DNA of 64,000 nucleotides, from positions 2,170,001 to 2,234,000 of the forward strand of contig NC_084703.1 of assembly GCF_033807575.1 (NCBI RefSeq), read 5' to 3'. The stretch comes from Cydia pomonella. Lineage: Eukaryota; Arthropoda; Insecta; Lepidoptera; Tortricidae. The position numbers and the translations under genes were made by a program. Positions 59,986-64,000 of the stretch are shown here, one piece after another (the first letter of the stretch is position 1; each line of letters opens with the position of its first letter). The notes under the pieces are model-generated. The model made no database searches, was not told the origin of the DNA, and worked only from the letters and a program-made list of their open reading frames with translations.

Positions 59986-60290
59986 AAGTACGTAAGTAGT
60001 AAGCTCTCCACATCTCCCTGTCGGTTGCTTTGTGGAAAGCGTTGCATCTGGGCTGATATTTGGTCACACTATCTCGATGGACTTGGTCATGTAGGCCGTC
60101 TGCCTTCCTTTCCCATCACCACAAGTATCTCCAAGTTGTGAGTCTCTACGAGGTATGTGACCGAAGTATCTCAGTACTTGTTGAAGACAGGTAGGAGTTC
60201 TTTTTCCAATTAGAGCTGGGCTAATATGGATGCGGCGTCCAGAGTATTGGGAGCATGCGCTCATACTTAGGCCTGTATCTTTTACCAAAA
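59986..60290 (-). pseudogene. Second LINE C-terminus, opposite strand
   Basis: The minus strand reads RRIHISPALIGKRTPTCLQQ, then VLRYFGHIPRRDSQLGDTCG and GRQTAYMTKSIEIV, then after a frameshift PNISPDATLSTKQPTGRCG. LRYFGHI.RRD is the usual GH motif of RTE-like C-termini. It meets the plus-strand LINE end near 59985. Confidence 0.78.
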
Positions 60291-60701
60291 AACAATGAAA
60301 ATTGTTTGTACAGTTGATTGACTTCTAATTTCGTAACTTTCGTAACTCAGTTACGTGACGTTTCCCGTAGCGTCACGGCGTCACGCTGACGTGGGGTTGC
60401 ACGCCATGCACGGGCTAAAAGGGTCAGTGTGCATTAGGATGCAAGTCACGAGATGTAGCGTTTTTGGTCAGAGTAACGGTACCAAAGGCGGAGCGTCAAA
60501 TATTTCCAAATGACATAAAAGTCGGAGGTTGCTTCTGTTCGCTTTTTTCGTTGATATCAGTGGAGAAACGTTAATAAAAATAGTCCTGCCAATGAATAGA
60601 TATCTGTTACACAATAAGGCAAAGTTATTGTTTAATTTGTCGTGCTAATGTTATTCTAAAAATAAATCACCAGTAGACCGAGTGGTTTCAAAAGTTAAAT
60701 C
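60291..60701. other. No gene seen
   Basis: 60350-60480 is GC-richer (GTTACGTGACGTTTCCCGTA, GGCGTCACGCTGACGTGGGG, GCACGCCATGCACGGGC), with overlapping TGACG/CGTCA motifs. It occurs once in the window and has no frame of note. Confidence 0.35.
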
Positions 60702-60901
60702 GGTACCCCTAGTGTAAAATTTAATATTTTCGACAGCGAAACGTGACGTACGCGTTTGCATTAAGTGTCATTTTGTATGAGATTTTTGACTTTCCAAAAC
60801 GTCCCGCTTGGCGCGCTGTTCAAAAACCCATACAAAATGAGACTTAACGCAAACGCGTACGTCACGTTTCGCTATCGACTAAATTTACACTAGGGGTACT
60901 G
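60702..60901. mobile_element. Family D palindromic MITE
   Basis: GGTACCCCTAGTGTAAAATT to ACACTAGGGGTACTG, with AAACGTCCCGCTTGGCGCGC at the centre. 200 bp, both ends intact. Confidence 0.9.
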
Positions 60902-61045
60902 AGCGTGGCGTAGGTTTAAAGTGTTTAAACCGATTGATACATTACCATTTTCACCACTCATTTTACAAATTAAGTTAAAATGAATTTTATTGAATATTTA
61001 TCATTTAAAATCATCACTCAACCAGCATCTTATTACTTTGCCACA

Positions 61046-61150
61046 CTCTTTTTTTAATATTACATCGGTGGCAAACAAGCATAGGGCCCGCCTGATGGTA
61101 AGCAGTCTCTGTAGTTTACGGACGCCTGCAACTCCAGAGGTGTTACAGGT
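61046..61150 (-). mobile_element. Family C 3' end
   Basis: Poly(T), GGTGGCAAACAAGCATAGGG and CCTGCAACTCCAGAGGTGTT. Only the last 105 bp. Confidence 0.8.
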
Positions 61151-61696
61151 AGGTGGTAGAGGTTTTTTCAATACAATCCAACTCTCTCATGAGTTTTGGA
61201 AGTATGAAATAACTCTACCATTACGAGCTGGTGTAGTGAAACAAAATACCCTTAAAATCGCCTCCGCTTATCCTTAGGCCCGCATCAACACATTCCCGAA
61301 GGAGCCGCGCGAGCGATAAAAGCCTCATACATAATGGACGACGGCCGAAATCGAAAAATTAAAAACAGCGCCATCTGCCGGACGAGCGGCCAAACGGCGT
61401 AAATGCAAAGGGGTGTTAAGGGGAACGTGGATGGCCGGGTTTTCATACAAAAGTCCCCGGTTTTTCATACAAAAGTTTGCTCCTTGGATATTCAGATTAT
61501 GGAAAATAGTGTAACACTTATTTTATAATCCCCGTAGCCGTGGTTTCGCTTAAATTTTTGGAATATGTTGTTATGGAGAAGCAGTTGTCCATTTTCCTCT
61601 TCTGATGAATAAAGCTTATGATTTTAAATTAGTATTTGTGTTAGGGGATAATGGTATACTTACTTATCATCTCAGTTATCAATTTGTGTAATATAA
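61151..61696. other. No gene seen; short tandem TTTTCATACAAAAGT
   Basis: GGTTTTCATACAAAAGT is duplicated at 61437 and 61460. The patch at 61265-61400 (GAAGGAGCCGCGCGAGCGAT, AGCGCCATCTGCCGGACGAG) is GC-rich and unassigned. Confidence 0.4.
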
Positions 61697-61966
61697 TAAT
61701 TCAGTCTATCTATATACGTCTGCTGGGCACAGGCCTCCTCTCATGTGCGAGAGGGTTCGGGCTATAGTCCCAACGCTAGCCCAATGCGGATTGGGGACTT
61801 CACATACACCTTTGAATTTCTTCGCAGATGTATGCAGGTTTCCTCACGATGTTTTCCTTCACCGAAAAGCTAGTGGTAAATATCAAATGATACTTCGTAC
61901 ATAAGTTCCGATAAACTCATTGGTACGAGCCAGGATTTGAACCCGCGACCTCCAGATTGAAGTTCA
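61697..61966 (-). mobile_element. Modular SINE: family B head with family L tail
   Basis: On the minus strand the head reads GGTCGCGGGTTCAAATCC (B box) and then the SINE B body (GGAACTTATGTACG-type, TCGGTGAAGGAAAACATCG). It then switches to the family L 3' half (complement of CTGCTGGGCACAGGCCTCCT). The same L half without the head is at 36475-36577. Confidence 0.8.
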
Positions 61967-62002
61967 TAGCCATAATGAACCATATCATACTATTAAAATA
62001 AA

Positions 62003-64000
62003 ATAGATTTTTGTTTAATTATTTTTTATATTATTGCCAGTACTGTATTTTCACTCAGTGCAACCGCGTTTGCTGGCGGACGCCCTCTGTGTTACAGTAA
62101 TAGATTTTTGTTTAATTATTTTTTATATTATTGCCAGTGCTGTATTTTCACTCAGTGCAACCGCGTTTGCTGGCGGACGCCCTCTGTGTTACAGTAATAG
62201 ATTTTTGTTTAATTATTTTTTATATTATTGCCAGTACTGTATTTTCACTCAGTGCAACCGCGTTTGCTGGCGGACGCCCTCTTTGTTACAGTAATAGATT
62301 TTTGTTTAATTATTTTTTATATTATTGCCAGTACTGTATTTTCACTCAGTGCAACCGCGTTTGCTGGCGGACGCCCTCTGTGTTACAGTAATAGATTTTT
62401 GTTTAATTATTTTTTATATTATTGCCAGTACTGTATTTTCACTCAGTGCAACCGCGCTTGCTGGCGGACGCCCTCTGTGTTACAGTAATAGATTTTTGTT
62501 TAATTATTTTTTATATTATTGCCAGTACTGTATTTTCACTCAGTGCAACCGCGTTTGCTGGCGGACGCCCTCTGTGTTACAGTAATAGATTTTTGTTTAA
62601 TTATTTTTTATATTATTGCCAGTACTGTATTTTCACTCAGTGCAACCGCGTTTGCTGGCGGACGCCCTCTGTGTTACAGTAATAGATTTTTGTTTAATTA
62701 TTTTTTATATTATTGCCAGTACTGTATTTTCACTCAGTGCAACCGCGCTTGCTGGCGGACGCCCTCTGTGTTACAGTAATAGATTTTTGTTTAATTATTT
62801 TTTATATTATTGCCAGTACTGTATTTTCACTCAGTGCAACCGCGCTTGCTGGCGGACGCCCTCTGTGTTACAGTAATAGATTTTTGTTTAATTATTTTTT
62901 ATATTATTGCCAGTACTGTATTTTCACTCAGTGCAACCGCGCTTGCTGGCGGACGCCCTCTGTGTTACAGTAATATAGATTTTTGTTTAATTATTTTTTA
63001 TATTATTGCCAGTACTGTATTTTCACTCAGTGCAACCGCGTTTGCTGGCGGACGCCCTCTTTGTTACAGTAATAGATTTTTGTTTAATTATTTTTTATAT
63101 TATTGCCAGTACTGTATTTTCACTCAGTGCAACCGCGTTTGCTGGCGGACGCCCTCTGTGTTACAGTAATAGATTTTTGTTTAATTATTTTTTATATTAT
63201 TGCCAGTACTGTATTTTCACTCAGTGCAACCGCGCTTGCTGGCGGACGCCCTCTGTGTTACAGTAATAGATTTTTGTTTAATTATTTTTTATATTATTGC
63301 CAGTACTGTATTTTCACTCAGTGCAACCGCGTTTGCTGGCGGACGCCCTCTGTGTTACAGTAATAGATTTTTGTTTAATTATTTTTTATATTATTGCCAG
63401 TACTGTATTTTCACTCAGTGCAACCGCGCTTGCTGGCGGACGCCCTCTGTGTTACAGTAATAGATTTTTGTTTAATTATTTTTTATATTATTGCCAGTAC
63501 TGTATTTTCACTCAGTGCAACCGCGCTTGCTGGCGGACGCCCTCTGTGTTACAGTAATAGATTTTTGTTTAATTATTTTTTATATTATTGCCAGTACTGT
63601 ATTTTCACTCAGTGCAACCGCGCTTGCTGGCGGACGCCCTCTGTGTTACAGTAATAGATTTTTGTTTAATTATTTTTTATATTATTGCCAGTACTGTATT
63701 TTCACTCAGTGCAACCGCGCTTGCTGGCGGACGCCCTCTGTGTTACAGTAATAGATTTTTGTTTAATTATTTTTTATATTATTGCCAGTACTGTATTTTC
63801 ACTCAGTGCAACCGCGCTTGCTGGCGGACGCCCTCTGTGTTACAGTAATAGATTTTTGTTTAATTATTTTTTATATTATTGCCAGTACTGTATTTTCACT
63901 CAGTGCAACCGCGTTTGCTGGCGGACGCCCTCTGTGTTACAGTAATAGATTTTTGTTTAATTATTTTTTATATTATTGCCAGTACTGTATTTTCACTCAG
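62003..64000. repeat. 97 bp satellite array, at least 20 units
   Basis: The unit is 97 bp: TTGCCAGTACTGTATTTTCA, CTCAGTGCAACCGCGTTTGC, TGGCGGACGCCCTCTGTGTT, ACAGTAATAGATTTTTGTTT and AATTATTTTTTATATTA. Units start at 62034 and every 97 bp, except one 99 bp unit before 63006 (TAATATAG). The array continues past the window end. Variants are T/C in GCG(T/C)TTGC, G/T in CTCT(G/T)TGTT (T only at units 3 and 11) and one A/G in unit 2. The unit length is not a multiple of three and every frame closes within three units, so it is not coding. Confidence 0.98.

Noticed and set aside
598..61966. tRNA genes at GGTTCAAATCC and GGTTCAAACCCC motifs
   Set aside because: The A and B boxes belong to SINE heads. 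No cloverleaf with a proper acceptor stem was found, and the same bodies follow each time.
62034..63945. Series of overlapping 86-codon frames (PVLYFHSVQPRLLADAL...)
   Set aside because: They restart every 97 bp because the satellite unit is not a multiple of three. Each simply reads the same unit in three frames and they begin at TTG, not ATG.

Overview
This window looks like non-coding nuclear DNA from a moth or butterfly (Lepidoptera). It is AT-rich, has no long open frame, and holds many copies of tRNA-derived SINEs, fold-back MITEs and 5'-truncated LINE ends of the kinds that crowd lepidopteran genomes. Four perfect copies of the insect telomere unit TTAGG also occur, at 37315-37334. No bacterial, viral or organellar gene, rRNA, functional tRNA or CRISPR array was seen. 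The lineage call rests on recognising repeat families and was not tested by a search. Family letters (A, B, C and so on) are labels local to this report.

The only stretch I would call host coding sequence is on the minus strand at about 53188-53488. It is a GC-rich open frame of roughly 100 codons that stops abruptly at a consensus GTGAGT splice donor on a codon boundary. It lies next to a 5 kb AT-rich, SINE-free block (about 46.9-52.2 kb) that includes one GC-rich island (51545-51715). This layout fits an internal exon of a large gene with long introns. The protein was not recognised.

Layout. 0-9 kb: retroelement ends, several MITEs, one copy each of SINE A and SINE B. 9-13 kb: nested SINE-in-MITE insertions, a 140 bp tandem repeat, a (TGTAT)25 microsatellite and a back-to-back MITE D pair. 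13-26 kb: LINE ends, a 570 bp element with about 130 bp inverted repeats, a SINE B with a perfect 18 bp target-site duplication, and family C retroposons. 26-30 kb: two unique GC-rich islands, then more retroposons. 30-46 kb: the densest nested region, with a MITE inside another element's terminal repeat, SINEs inside SINEs, LINE RT fragments and an LTR/primer-binding-site remnant. 46-54 kb: the quiet block, MITEs, retroelement end T and the candidate exon. 54-62 kb: LINE C-termini and MITEs. 62.0-64.0 kb: a 97 bp satellite array running off the window end.

The elements fit together as autonomous LINEs (now only their 3' ends) and the SINEs and retroposons that probably borrow their machinery. 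In one copy (20340-20607) a LINE C-terminus runs straight into the sequence that forms the 3' half of family C. Three copies of another retroposon keep the same stem-loop before AATAAA and a short tandem tail. The DNA-transposon side is present only as non-autonomous derivatives. No transposase gene is visible.
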